DNA of 64,000 bases from Reticulascus tulasneorum (taxonomy: Eukaryota; Ascomycota; Sordariomycetes; Glomerellales; Reticulascaceae). Position 1 is the first letter of the stretch. Each line of letters begins with the position of its first letter. Shown here one piece after another: positions 22,750 through 34,631 of the stretch. Location: positions 2,418,001 through 2,482,000 of the forward strand of contig LSAX01000001.1 in NCBI GenBank assembly GCA_001557505.1. Direction: 5' to 3'. The position numbers were made by a program, and so were the translations under genes. The notes beneath the pieces were generated by a model. That model had not been told where the DNA came from. It saw only the letters and a program-made list of their open reading frames with translations, and ran no database searches.

Positions 22750-23767
22750 AGTGTTGCAGTAGTCAGCAGAGTTGGCAAGAGATGCCCTTTTGGAAAAACA
22801 GCAATATCAATTCGCAGGCTACCAAGCCGCACATGACCTACGAATCATTGCCTGCCGCAACCTTCGTTTGGCTACTGCCGTGATATAGTTTTGTAAGACG
22901 GGTGCTGGTGTTGAACCGGTTCATCCAGCTTGGCCACCAGACGCGTCCCGAAGCCTTGACTCGCAGCTGACGCGAAACATCCGCTGGGTCACATGATCTC
23001 TGACTAGCACTTCCCCAGTACCACCAAGGATTCTCGAATTTTCAAGCAACTTCATATCTATGGATCCCATTTTGCTATTTCTTTGTTTTCTTGCATGATA
23101 AAAAAAATTGAGCTATTGTAAGTAGATTACGTTGTCACACATTAGCTAGTAAGATCCCCGTATCGCTTCATTTGCGTCGGGTGCTGAATGCAATGCTTCA
23201 GAGATACCTTCTTCAGTGTTTGTGGCTTTGTGGCTGAGAGTACACACTAGTCCGTTTCAGGGAATTGTGTATGCAGGCTTCCTGCCTTAGATAGGTGCCT
23301 ACAGTGCCTAAGGTGGGGCTGACCAAACGTCACTGCCGAAGGGTGAATTTCTTCAATGACCTTCCTCCTCTGCCCTTTGTCCAACTCTTTAAGTTCGCGA
23401 CAACCGCACAACGACAGTCGCTATTCTTTTTAACACCTAACAACGCTATCCTTCATTTGAACACTCCCTGTCACTCCGCGCGAGTTATTCTCCCCTATTC
23501 ATAGCAGGCACCCTTCACCGATCCTGGTCCGTAAAGCTGGTTGCCGATTTGTCTTCCAGATGTTTGCTACAGCGACCACATAACTCGATCTTGCCACCCT
23601 GTCGCGCTCTTCTCCAGTCCACTTCCGCCGACTCTTACTTTCTTCCCCTGCAGTACAGCAACGAACACGGCGTCTGTCAAGTTGCTCGCAGGCTCACTCC
23701 GCGGCCCTAGTCTCGACATCGGCATATCCACTCTCTCAACTCTCCCATCCTAAACAAACGTTACAAC
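22750..23767. promoter_or_regulatory. Bidirectional promoter between mph1 and mex67
   Basis: A 1018 bp spacer between divergent start codons. The side near mex67 becomes pyrimidine-rich from about 23380. No coding potential is supported. Confidence 0.5.
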
Positions 23768-25979
23768 ATGGCACCCCCTCGTGGTCCACGATCGATGGCA
23801 TCACAACCAGGCCGAGAAACAAGAAGCTCGTCTCTAGGCGCCAGGCCAAGCGCAAGAGGAGGCATCCAAAAGCGAAGAGGTGGCCGACCAACCCAAACAG
23901 ACAGAGATGGTGACCTGGATATGGACGCTGCAGCGGCAAACGCAGCGCGCCGCGCAAACGACAATAACAATAACAAGACCGCATCAGCCGAGACAAGTGC
24001 AGGGCGCAGTCATCGAGCGACACGATCTTCTGCACCACTCGCGAAGCCAGGCGGTCGAGTTCAGCAAGCTATTGCTCGACACTTGGACCGTGGTGGAGTA
24101 ACAAGCCGAAAGCCGCAGAATGGGCCGGGAGGCGCATTGATCTGGTTGACGGTCCGTGGCCTAAAGGAGAGCAAGGCTGCTAATAACGAGGGAGGCGGTC
24201 TGAGAGACCTCCTATCCTTTCTCGAGCGAAAAGCTACAGGCTTGTCTGCGAATGGTCGGCCAGTGGTTATCAAGAAGGTATGTTTAGTTAACGGAAGGCT
24301 TAAGGGGATTACATAGGACGCCGAATGGTCAAACTCGTCAGACCGCCGATATACTTATACGAAGCGAGAGACAAGACAGCCCATACCGGCTGCTTATGCC
24401 CTTCCAGTGGCCCAAGGCCACTCTTCGCTATGCGCAATGCTAACAGGTAACAGTCAAACATCAGAGGAGACGTGGTAAATGTGGCCGCAAATAAGGAGGA
24501 TGCAGAGGATATTCTTAAACTGAATTCCTTCATGTTCGCTGGCGTGAAGTTGGACATTGCAGATTCCTCAGGGGCGTTGACACAGGCTACTGTCGCCTCT
24601 GCTGCTGCTCAAGAAACAAAACAACAGTTAACCACGATATTGTCTCAACGCTACAATACTGAGGCGAAGCTACTAAAGCTGGATGCTCTAAACCAAGATG
24701 CCGGCCTTGTACAGATGGGCATGCTGGAGTCGAAGGAACGAGCAGAGAAGATGTTCAGGGCAATCATGAAAATTTGCGAGGACCTTTTCAAGACGCGGCA
24801 AGAGAAGGCAGACGCCATCCAGAGCATCAGTCTTGCAAATAATGGCATCGACAACACCACCCAAGTCGAGGTCATGGCCGAGACGTTCCCCGATCTCAAG
24901 AATTTGGACTTGAGCGGAAATCAATTTTCCAGTATCGCTGGCCTGTCAAGATGGAAAGGAAAGCTGGGCAAGCTCGAGACGATATACTTGGCAGGCAACC
25001 CGGTCTTGACCGGCGACTCAAGCTACCAAGCGGAGCTCCTGAAGCTGTTTCCCAAGCTGCAAAATATCAATGGCGAGCAATTGACGCCTCAACACATTGC
25101 AGAATTGCAGGCTGCAAATCGACCACAACCACTTCCCCAGAATGGCCCTGATTTCCGGGATGCCAACGGGATTGGCGAAGCCTTCCTTCTCGAATTCTTC
25201 ACCGCATACGACACGGACAGAGTCGCACTCCTCTCCAAATACTATGACGAATCCAGCCAATTCTCTCTCGCAGTCGACACGACCTCAATCCGCGACCTCA
25301 ACTCGGCCCCGCCACTCTCATGGTCAGCATATATCAAGCAGTCAAGAAACCTCACCAAGATTACCCACACGGCGTCACGAGCACAGCGACTTTGGACCGG
25401 CCGAGAGGGAATCTATAAGCTTTGGAGTGATCTCCCAGCAACAAAACACCCCGATATCAAGGTGGATATCGGCAAATATATCATGGACTGCCACTTGTTG
25501 CAAGGTCTTGCCGACCCCACAGGGCAGGCTCCGACTGGTGTCGATGGCATGATAATTTCCATGCATGGGCAGTTTGAGGAGTTCGATAAAAACACAAGCA
25601 AGACCGGACTACGGAGCTTCTCCCGAACATTTGTTCTGGGGCCTGGTCTACCGGGCAATAACCCCATTCGAGTGATCAGCGACATGCTTTCACTTCGAGC
25701 TTTCAATGGTCTGCCAAACCTCTTCGCCAGCGCCACTCCTGCCGCTCAGAATGAAGAACAACAACAACGCCAAGCAATGATCGCAGAGTTGTCAAAGCAG
25801 ACAAGAATGACCCCAGCCTACTCAGAGTTGTGTCTAACCGATGTTGCTTGGGACTTCACCAGAGCCTTGGCCGTCTTCGATGAGAAGAAGGTAAGTCCCC
25901 CCAAAATGTCTCGAATCTCAACAATCCACTAACAGTTTGCTAGACGCAGCTACCAGCCGAAGCTTTTGCCAGTATGTAA
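23768..25979 (+). CDS. mex67: mRNA export receptor MEX67 (NXF/TAP family)
   Basis: With Mtr2 this protein carries mature mRNPs through nuclear pores by binding FG repeats. Exons are 23768-24277, 24454-25890 and 25944-25979, giving 660 residues. The order is a basic, Arg/Gly-rich N-terminus; an RNA-binding fold at about 115-200 (ALIWLTVRGL ... SNIRGDVVNVAANKEDAEDIL); leucine-rich repeats at about 285-370 (FPDLKNLDLSGNQFSSI and LETIYLAGNP); an NTF2-like domain at about 405-590 (GEAFLLEFFTAYDTDR ... SFSRTFVLGPG); and a C-terminal UBA/TAP-C domain (TPAYSELCLTDVAWDFTRAL). The last exon encodes only TQLPAEAFASM, which completes the UBA-like fold and replaces a spurious read-through ending. Intron 1 (176 nt) restores KKSNIRGD across the RNA-binding fold. 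Confidence 0.95.
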
Positions 25980-28900
25980 AACATACATACTACGCTGACA
26001 GGTATGAGAGTGCGAACGACACTACAATATGGTCATTGGTGGAGGGAACGTCTTTCTGGGCTTGGAAGCAAGGATTGCTAAAAGGCGGTGGCCTCGGCCG
26101 AACATGCCGATGGGCGGCAGCATGTGGCAATGCGGTGATACAATGACGGCCACCAGGAGAGGTGGGATCAGATCACGCAACCACGAGGTGGAAGGAGTAT
26201 CAGAGCGGCTTACGGCTCACAATCGAAAACACGATTAGCCTGGAAATGTTTCCATGGATCAGGGACCCAACACGATCTGTTGTCACAGCCAGAATTCGGG
26301 ACGCCAGAACGGGCTACGCTTTGCTCGGCTCTTGCTACTCATCTGGTGCGCGTATAAAGCGGCCCGCCGTCTTGCTAGTATATAAAAATCCGCAGATGGC
26401 AGAGCTTGGAGCAACATGTATCTGTTATGGGCTTTGTTGTGATTTCATAATAAGCAAATCCAGCGGAATTAGATCAAAATCAAGCACCTCATGCTAAAAC
26501 ACCTTTGCAATGTCTCTGTGGAATCCATGCCTATTAGCTACGACGTAGCACGTTGTTCACCACACATCCTCGTATGTAGGATAGCGTCAACCGGTCCTTT
26601 CGGGTGGACGAGGCTTCATAGCAAACTTAGGCGCATCTAAGAAACAAAGACAATCGCAAGGGCCGGTATGGGGATAAAGATAGAGTCGATAGGCGTGACG
26701 AGGATGGTATCGAGGTATAGACAACTCAATTTGGTGAATTGCACGAAACGGACGGAGACCACCCGTGGCAGCCTTTGTCTAAAAGCAGCTTCGCGGTCGC
26801 CTATACTAAGATCTTCAAGTGCCGACGGCAAAGCGCTATTCTACAATAATGACGTCGGGCGGCTTGCCTAGAGGCCCAGTGAATGTTAAGCTAGAAAAGT
26901 TGAGATTGTCTACTTTGCACTTGTAAGGCTGACGATTCTCTGAGCCCCATCCAATCATGTCCAAGAACTCCGAGGGTTCCCAAGCCGCGCGGTTTCTGTG
27001 GGGGACCAGGCTAAGATTAGGTCTGCAATGATTTGACAGCAGCGTCCGAGTTCGAGACCTTCATGTCTGGTGGCCGGCGCTTACAATTTCGTTGTACCGC
27101 GAGGTTCCATTGGGCGCGAAGAAAAAAAAAAGGCCAGCGGCATTGGGAAAAGGGAAGCAGATCTGATGAGGATTGGCAGTTCGATTTCATGCAGCTCCCC
27201 GGCCGATCCCTTTGCATGGCTTCGAGAAGTCGCACCGCCGTCCTCTCTGCCTGCTCACCTTATCCCACGGTTCCTGCAGGTTGAAACCCGCAGGTGAGAG
27301 CCGCAAGCTTGTCCATTCACTGTAAAAAGAACTGGCCAAAAACAGGCCGCAGCGCTTGCAATTCCTACCCACCTTGCGTTGTAAATTCTTGGGGTCTAAC
27401 CGCCCTAAACTTGACACGAAGAGTCGCATGCGCTGAACGGGTCCAACTTGGAATAGATGTCTGTTCATCGCTTCGCCCAGTCGCAACCATTAACTTTGGG
27501 CAGAAGTGGGACGAAAAACATGAGGCTTTTACTGGCTGGAACCCACTCGCGAGAGAATGTACGTTAGGAAATGCCATGATCTCGTCCTAGGGAAGATGCT
27601 TGGATGAAATAGCGGGCAGCTTCGGACGCATTGGAAGTGTCGAGAAGGACCTGCGATGGCGAAAGTGTAGAGAGCACAGCAGTCGCGTTTGAGACCCAGA
27701 AATCGGCCAGGATGCGCCCAGCAGGGAAATATGGCCCATTGCTCTCTGCATGGAATGAACCAACGCGTGTAACTTGTACAGCCACCGAGCAGAGGAAGGT
27801 TTGCGTGCTTCACGGCGTGATCGGTCTCACCACTGTCGAGCATTATCACAAAGACGGGCATCGGGCCAGTATCAGCAAACGCCAATCGGCGCCATCACAT
27901 CTTTTTGCGCTGTCCCGTAGTGGGAGCGGGAACTGAGATGATGATCTGCAGTCCGGCCGCTGGAGTTGCCAGCCAAAAAGGAAAGAAAAAAAAAAGGTAC
28001 ACAAATACATACAGCAAACTGGACGACGAGGGTGCAGATGTGAGGTGAGACAAAACTTGGATAGGCTGCGAGATGTGACAGAAGTCCTGGAATATGTGAG
28101 TATAATTGCTACTACGTATGTAGTACGCACACATGATCAACTGGGCACCGGAATACCGAAGATTCTTCTCCAAAGAAACACCGGTGGTTTATAAAAATAA
28201 ATGTGAAAAAGCAGCGGTCTTTGGATATGGGGCCCGATTCGCAGGGGGCTACGTGATTTGGCTATGTACCCGGCATTCGTGACGCCTACTTGAAAACATG
28301 GGAATTCTGCTTATGAAGAAGTGTAATCGATACTATTCTGGTTCGTCTTAATAAAGACATTCCCACCTTGGACTGGACGACCCCGTCAGGCTAGGCCAGC
28401 TATGTATGTACAAATGTATGCATATACGTGGGCACGTACTTCATGGTGGACTCGCTCGTAAAGTTGGGTCAGGGGCTCGGACTCCCTTGGGATAGCGTGT
28501 TTCATGCGAAGTGCCCGTTCTGGGGTCGAGAGACAAGGCACCGCTGGCCAGTTAGAACGGGGCTGCCCTTGCTTTGGTCTTCAAGGCCATCCGTCTGTCA
28601 ATTTCACTTTCTTGCCTGCGCAGTTGAGCCAAAAAGACAGACCCAGGGTATCGAGATGAGCGCATCGCCAGGTTGCGACGGGGATCTGTGATTGCTTCAA
28701 TTTAGAGGCCGACCCTTCCCCAGCTTCCCTCCCCCCCCTTCATCTTTCTACGTATCTCCAGAGGCTTCTTCGAGGCATCCATTTTTTAATTAGCTGGGCC
28801 CATATGACGACAGAATCTGTCGTGTCTGGGCCTATGGCGGTCCGACCTGAGGATACAGCGAGTCAATCGGCTCGGAGTGCGTATGGGGGGGGCTGCGCTG

Positions 28901-29689
28901 GTGCGGACCATTGGCGCAGTTGCATTGGCTGCTGGGCAACTCCGTGGCTTTTCGTGGAAAGATATTGATTTCTCTCTTCTTCTGTCCACTCGTGCCACTG
29001 TATTTCAGTACACGGTGGTACTTCGTCCCTTGGCGGAGAGAAGAGTTAGATGCACAAGCTGTGGGTAAGGATTCCAGAGCTCGAGTGTTGTTTGCATGGC
29101 AGTGTGATGTTTGTCCGCACCACCCCGAACTGGATTCCCCACTTCTTGAATTGTCACAGACGCAGACGAAGCTTTCCTCTAGTAGGCCAGCGACGTTTTT
29201 GCCAAAGAGACACAGACAGAGAGAGTGAGTCGAGGTTTGCGGGCGGTTGAGAGGCGTCGAAGGTATGTAACTTTATGTGTGCCTGTCTGCAGACTTGGTT
29301 GCGAGGCCAGGCAGGATACATAGGCAGGTCTGGTCTGGTCGGATCATGTACGGTGGAAACAACAGGCCCTGATAGGCTGGCCACCATGTCGCCCCTTTTT
29401 CAATCTCCTGCCAGTTCAGGGTCCAGCCCCAGGGTAGTTGCATGCTAGCCTGTACCTGGGAGGCGGCGCCTCGTCTCACTACAGGGGAGGTACTGCTTCG
29501 CCCACTGGTACTTTGGGTGCAACCCGGATCCCCTGCTTGGACCCCCATTGGAACGAGCCTGGACGCCATGATTGGCCAATCGCGGGCTCAGAGCCGTCTT
29601 TTTGGTGCAACCACCACTAATGTAGGTACCTGTGTTTCCCATGGCGGGTGCTAGGGTTAGTGCCTGCACTATGAATGTCCAGTATTATT
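25980..29689. other. Gene-poor spacer downstream of mex67
   Basis: About 3.7 kb without a supported gene. Reading frames up to 118 codons occur on both strands but overlap and lack family features. GTAC/TATGTA-type palindromic stretches occur at about 28110-28125 and 28400-28440. No tRNA, transposase or reverse-transcriptase motif was seen. Confidence 0.5.
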
Positions 29690-30971
29690 CTGTTCCTCTG
29701 GCCTCTGGCCTCTCTCCTCCTCCTCCCTCCCTCCCCCCGGTCAGAGGTTGCGTTGCCTGGTCCGTCCGTGATCCCCTGCCTCGTGTTTTCTCAAATGCTT
29801 GTCTCTCATCACTCGCCCGTTCGCTCTGCTGCGCTGGGGTTGGCTTGGCTTGGGCTTGGGGCTTGAGCAACATGGCGGAGCGCTCTGTCTCTCGCTCTCC
29901 CTTCCCTCTGGCCACTCGGTCCTACCCTCACCACCTCTCTCATTTTCTCTCTCGGGTGTCCGTGTTCGTGTAGTCGTCTGCATTCTCACTCCTCCTCCTC
30001 CTCCTTCTCCTCCTTCTCCGCAGACAGGAATTGCTACCTTCGCTCATCGTCTGGAACGTTGAAAAATCACGAAACGTCTTTCATTGTTCGACACCACGGT
30101 TCGTTTCTCGCAGACTGGAATACCACCCCCAAAACATCTGCATGCCTATATCCAGCAACCATTAACGGTCAGGGGCACACCACATAACACGACACAAGCC
30201 CATCAGTTTAGCCAAACTCACCTCGACCGACCTGCGCCTGGCTCCGCTTTACCCCCAAACCTGCGACACCAAGCCCTTCAGACTTCAGGAGATCACAACC
30301 ATTGTTTCTTCCGCCTTCCACCCCCCAACGGTTTGTGTCGAAAGGGATCATACCGTCGCTCAGAAACATCACAAACTTTGTTCTGTAGATCACCCTCTCC
30401 GAGACCAGGGCATCTTCTCTCTTTCCCGCCTGGAGCTTTCTTCGAGCTCGTTTGCTGGCAGCTCTCCCAGTCCAAACAAGGTCTGAGCAAGCGTTTGTTC
30501 TGCATTGATTCCAACTCATCTTCGACTCCGACCGACTCGTGTCTCCTTCACGGTCATCCGATTTATTACTTCTCGGTGTGTCCAGCAGCATAGAACTGCC
30601 TCCACTTCACAATTTCACCCGTTTCACACCTCGAGTGCCAGCTTGAACCGTCTTCGCTGCATTCCACGCTCCAAAGCTCTCGCCTGGTCCGTGGACAGAT
30701 TCTACTCTTGCTCTACCACTCGCGACGCAGCACTGGTCAAGTCTCATCTTTCTTGCAGCGTTCTCCTTTTCGACATCGGCACTTGGCTCCGACATTTTAC
30801 CTAGGATCAAATCCACCACGGTTTCACTGAAACAAGCTGCAGCTTTCCAAACATGTTGTTGTAGGGTTGGATGCCATATTATCGAGGCTATCTTCCTCCG
30901 GCTCGGGGTACTTGAATCTGTGTGAAATCTAGCACCTTCGATATCTTCGCAGATATCGACAAACCGCTACG
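29690..30971 (+). promoter_or_regulatory. Pyrimidine-rich promoter and long 5' leader of the Kelch-like gene, with two uORFs
   Basis: From about 29690 to 30060 the plus strand is dense in CTCTCC and TCCTCC tracts. Near the start codon are two short upstream ORFs: 30853-30864 (Met-Leu-Leu-stop) and 30871-30915 (14 codons). If the leader is unspliced here, both precede the main ATG at 30972 and could restrain its translation (inference). Confidence 0.45.
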
Positions 30972-33185
30972 ATGCCTTTACCGGAACCCCCAGTGCCGCT
31001 GGAGAATATCTGCTCCGTCATATACAACAATACTCTTTACACATATTCCGCCGGGGCATTCCAGGCTTTGCCGTTGGCCGAAGGCGCCAAATGGGCGACG
31101 TTAGGGGAAGGGGAATCGGTATGGGGAGGAGTATGTGTGGGCTCGACGCCCAAGGATCCCGATCAAGCTGGCCTATACATTGTTGGCGGCAAGGCAGCGA
31201 AGCCTGACTATCCTGGACTGCAGAAATTCACCTACTCGACGGGGAAATGGGAGACTATCATACCGACTGTTCGCGTCACGCAGTCCCGGACATGGCACGG
31301 CGCGACATATATTAACAGTACGGATCAGATTCTGGTCTACGCCGGCAACCAGGATGGCTCAAAGCAGCTGTCATCACAAACATTTACAATTCAAGCGTCT
31401 GCCCCATACGAAGTGCTTGCTTTCGAATCCATTGCACCACCGGCTATCAGTCCTATACTGTTGCCGTGGTCAGATACCCACGCGGCTATGGTCGGAGGCG
31501 ACCCCGGAAATACCAAAGTCATGCTCTTCAATACTGTAGCCGGATGGGCAGACTCTGGCGCGTCGCTAGCAGAGCCATTGGCGAAGGATGTTACTGCCAT
31601 GAGGGCCGTATTAATGAGAGGGGATGATGGCTGCAAGAATCTTTACACTTTCGACATGACGCAGGCCCCGAACGTGGTCAAGCGAGTCGTATTGGTGAAC
31701 TCGGCCGGAGAGCCGGTTGTCAAATCAGCACCGATAACAGCCAGGAGCGAGGATTCGTGGGTCTCTAGTCAGTCATCGGCATCAAAGGTGGAACAACGAG
31801 ACTTGACCTTGGAACAGTGGCCGTCATACAATAACACCTTGGCCCCCATGAGCACGAGGACCAATTTCGCGGTCGCAGAGGACCCGAACGGCCTCGTCGT
31901 GTTCTCCGGTGGCAATAAGGAAGACGTGCTATGCATGTTCGATGCCAGGCAAAATAGCTGGCAGAATGCCACCTCGAAGTTGGCTGAGCAGAAGCTTCTC
32001 ATCAGCAGCGAACCATCAGAGACGACACTCGCGTCCACGACCCAATCAACATCCTCTACTGCTTCTGCATCCACAACCACCAATCCCGCTGCTGCTGCGG
32101 CAAGTGGGGGTAGTGGAGTGAATACCAACGCCATTCTAGGCATCGTTCTAGGAACCATCACGCTTGTCATGATTCTTATCGGCCTGGCCTTGTTTCTTAT
32201 TCGGCGACACAAGAGGAGGAAGCAGCATATAGAAGCCGGCCACATGCGGAGAGCAAGCGGTGCTCCCTCAGATGAGAAGGACAACATAGGATTTGCGAAG
32301 GACAGCCTAGCGTTTGTTCCCGAAGGGCACTTCCGCGGTCACCAGAACCAGGACTCTCAAGGATCCTACTCTTCCATGGCAATCCTGATGGGCCGAGTAA
32401 ACCAACAGAAGACTGGCGTAAGCCGAAAGCCTAGTAACGATACAAAGCGGAGCTCATCCAGCAGTATTTTCAACAAGCAATTCAAGAGCACTATCAGCAA
32501 GCCCATGCCACGGCTGGGTGATCACCCAGCCCTTCAATCCCAACCACAACCTCAACCTAAGGATGACAAGGCCATAGCATTCGCTGCTAACACCACGCAA
32601 CCACGAGCAATGCCTCGAGGAAGTGCTCTCGCTCGTCAGGGCAGCACACGGAGAAGCTCGGGTTGGAATCGTTATTGGTCTGGCGGAAGTGCTCTAAACC
32701 TACTCGGATTTGGAGCGTCCAAGAGGACAACAGTGGATTCGGATCAGAGCTCGCAGTATTCAAACATGAACAGGATCACTCAAGACTCGGCAACAGTACC
32801 GCCTCTTAACCTCGAAGCACGACCGGAAATCAGCAGAGTCATCTCCGGCAGCCCTACAGTCGCCCAATATTCGAGCAAGATCCCGCTCAAGGAAGGGTTA
32901 TCGGGCAAGATTGAACGGCCGGTATCGCAGGCATCTTCCGGATACTCGAGTGGCATTCCAGAGAGTGTTCGTGAAGCATGGGATCCCGTCTCTGCGCAAA
33001 AGCCGTGGGGTGCTGACAGAGCACCAAACAACGCCTACACTGGGACCTTTTACAATGCTCCTGGTCTAGCGCCGGCTCCCGTTGCCCTGAGCAAACAGCC
33101 TCCGTTACAGCCGGCAGCAACCTCAACTGATATGAGCTGGCTTAACCTGGGCGACTTCTCCAAGAAGCCTCCCGGCCGGGCTTGA
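30972..33185 (+). CDS. Kelch-like single-pass membrane protein (family often labelled 'pre-mRNA splicing factor CLF1')
   Basis: A single exon of 737 residues. The start MPLPEPPVPLENICSVIYNN has no classical signal peptide. Residues about 1-340 contain beta-propeller-like repeats (LYIVGGKAAKPDYPGLQKF, YSTGKWETI, ILVYAGNQDGS and GLVVFSGGNKEDVLCMFD). A Ser/Thr/Ala-rich stalk leads to one strong transmembrane helix at about 386-408 (ILGIVLGTITLVMILIGLAL), then the stop-transfer RRHKRRK. A 320-residue Ser/Gln-rich cytoplasmic tail follows. Orthologs in many fungi carry the CLF1 label, but the architecture has no HAT repeats and is that of a membrane receptor or cell-surface sensor, so I regard the label as misleading (from memory and inference). 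Topology is N-out by the positive-inside rule. Function unknown. Confidence 0.85.
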   Translation: MPLPEPPVPLENICSVIYNNTLYTYSAGAFQALPLAEGAKWATLGEGESVWGGVCVGSTPKDPDQAGLYIVGGKAAKPDYPGLQKFTYSTGKWETIIPTVRVTQSRTWHGATYINSTDQILVYAGNQDGSKQLSSQTFTIQASAPYEVLAFESIAPPAISPILLPWSDTHAAMVGGDPGNTKVMLFNTVAGWADSGASLAEPLAKDVTAMRAVLMRGDDGCKNLYTFDMTQAPNVVKRVVLVNSAGEPVVKSAPITARSEDSWVSSQSSASKVEQRDLTLEQWPSYNNTLAPMSTRTNFAVAEDPNGLVVFSGGNKEDVLCMFDARQNSWQNATSKLAEQKLLISSEPSETTLASTTQSTSSTASASTTTNPAAAAASGGSGVNTNAILGIVLGTITLVMILIGLALFLIRRHKRRKQHIEAGHMRRASGAPSDEKDNIGFAKDSLAFVPEGHFRGHQNQDSQGSYSSMAILMGRVNQQKTGVSRKPSNDTKRSSSSSIFNKQFKSTISKPMPRLGDHPALQSQPQPQPKDDKAIAFAANTTQPRAMPRGSALARQGSTRRSSGWNRYWSGGSALNLLGFGASKRTTVDSDQSSQYSNMNRITQDSATVPPLNLEARPEISRVISGSPTVAQYSSKIPLKEGLSGKIERPVSQASSGYSSGIPESVREAWDPVSAQKPWGADRAPNNAYTGTFYNAPGLAPAPVALSKQPPLQPAATSTDMSWLNLGDFSKKPPGRA

Positions 33186-34591
33186 TAGATCCATTGCCTA
33201 CGAAGTGTCACGAATCCACTTGTTCTGTTATCGGCCTTGTCTCAGCCATGGCGTATTCACGAATCCGGTATCATGATCTACCCATCCTTCGCAACTATTT
33301 TATACCCTGGTGTTTCGGCGGAGCATCTTTTTCTCGGTAGGGGACTCGCGCATACCAATCATAGACGGATTAGAGAACCCCAAAAGTCCCTTTACTCGTT
33401 TCTATTCACACAACCCATCCCACCCAATCGTGGTGTGTCTGCCTCGAAGCAGACGCCGACATGTTTCAATACCACTACGAGCGAACCCCGCATCGAACGG
33501 CGCAACCATTTTCTGATTTACATTTTCTTTCTTACTACCGGACATATTTCCATCCCTTGGCATTTGCTGTACATTTCTAGAGAAAGACCTCCGGGATAGG
33601 TCGTTCTTTTCTATTCGGTCTTTCCCGTGATACCATGTTTCATGTTGAATTATAATTACGCTGTATGGGGGGAGGTGTCGAATGATGAAGGCATTGGATG
33701 CCTGGCATATAAAAGAAGGGGGTTAGGGGATGAGAGGAGATAATGATCACGGGATGGTGGTAGGTCATCATATGCGTATGTAGGATAGACAGCTGTAGCT
33801 GCATTCAATCCACAGCCATATCAAGTTAACCTGTCATGACCATTGCGTGCGTGCGTTCCTTCATTCCCGTTCCCTCTCTACTGATGGCGGATGGTAAGAT
33901 GGTAAGAAAGAACCCGGTGTGTTCGCCTACAAGCATAGCGTTTCTCTGTCTGCTTGGGGGGTTTATCAACCGACAAAATGCAGGATGACCCCCTCGAGGG
34001 AAATGCTACCGTGGCTGCTTTGAATCTGTAATTTTCACCTCGAGTGGATGAGCGGAAGGGGAGGCTCTACCCCAGGCTGTACTCCAGAAACTTCACACAT
34101 CTTCTGTTGTCGCTTGATCCATTTTTCGCCTTACAGGAAGGCAACCAATGGAAGGGGCCTCTTGATCGATATCGAGCCGTGGCTAGTAACTCCCCATCGA
34201 CGCCCATCTGGGCATTCCGCTCCGCATTTTTTTCCTGCGCGACGACCACGAGGCGCACACATCTACAGACATCTCTCTTTCTGTTTGCCACCACCAAATG
34301 ACCTCAGTTCAGCAATACTAGTTGGATCAGCACACCACGATGCCGATCCAAACAGAGCGGCTTCCATGGCTGCAAAGCTAAGAGCCGTGGGCAGCGGGCA
34401 CGTGTCGGCATCTCGAGGCTAGGTCGCCTCTCACTTTGCTTTTTGCTCCCGATGCAGGCGGAAGCTGGCAGCTTGGCCGACGCCCCAGTGTCACTTGCGG
34501 GCGGTCTCGCCTCCTGGATCTTGGCTTGCGATGGGACCAGTGTCGAGATGTATGACACTGGTGGCCGTTGATTGGGAGGCAAGTGGGTGAT

Positions 34592-34631
34592 GGTCATCTC
34601 GGTCAAGCTCATGTGCATGACCGAGATGACC
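34592..34631. repeat. Perfect 14-bp inverted repeat, 12-nt loop
   Basis: Left arm GGTCATCTCGGTCA (34592-34605) and right arm TGACCGAGATGACC (34618-34631) are exact reverse complements. The right arm is part of a short direct repeat (ACCGAGATG twice). It is far from any supported gene. Confidence 0.9.

Noticed and set aside
26960..27070. tRNA-like GAGTTCGAGACC box
   Set aside because: No matching acceptor, D or anticodon stem around it.
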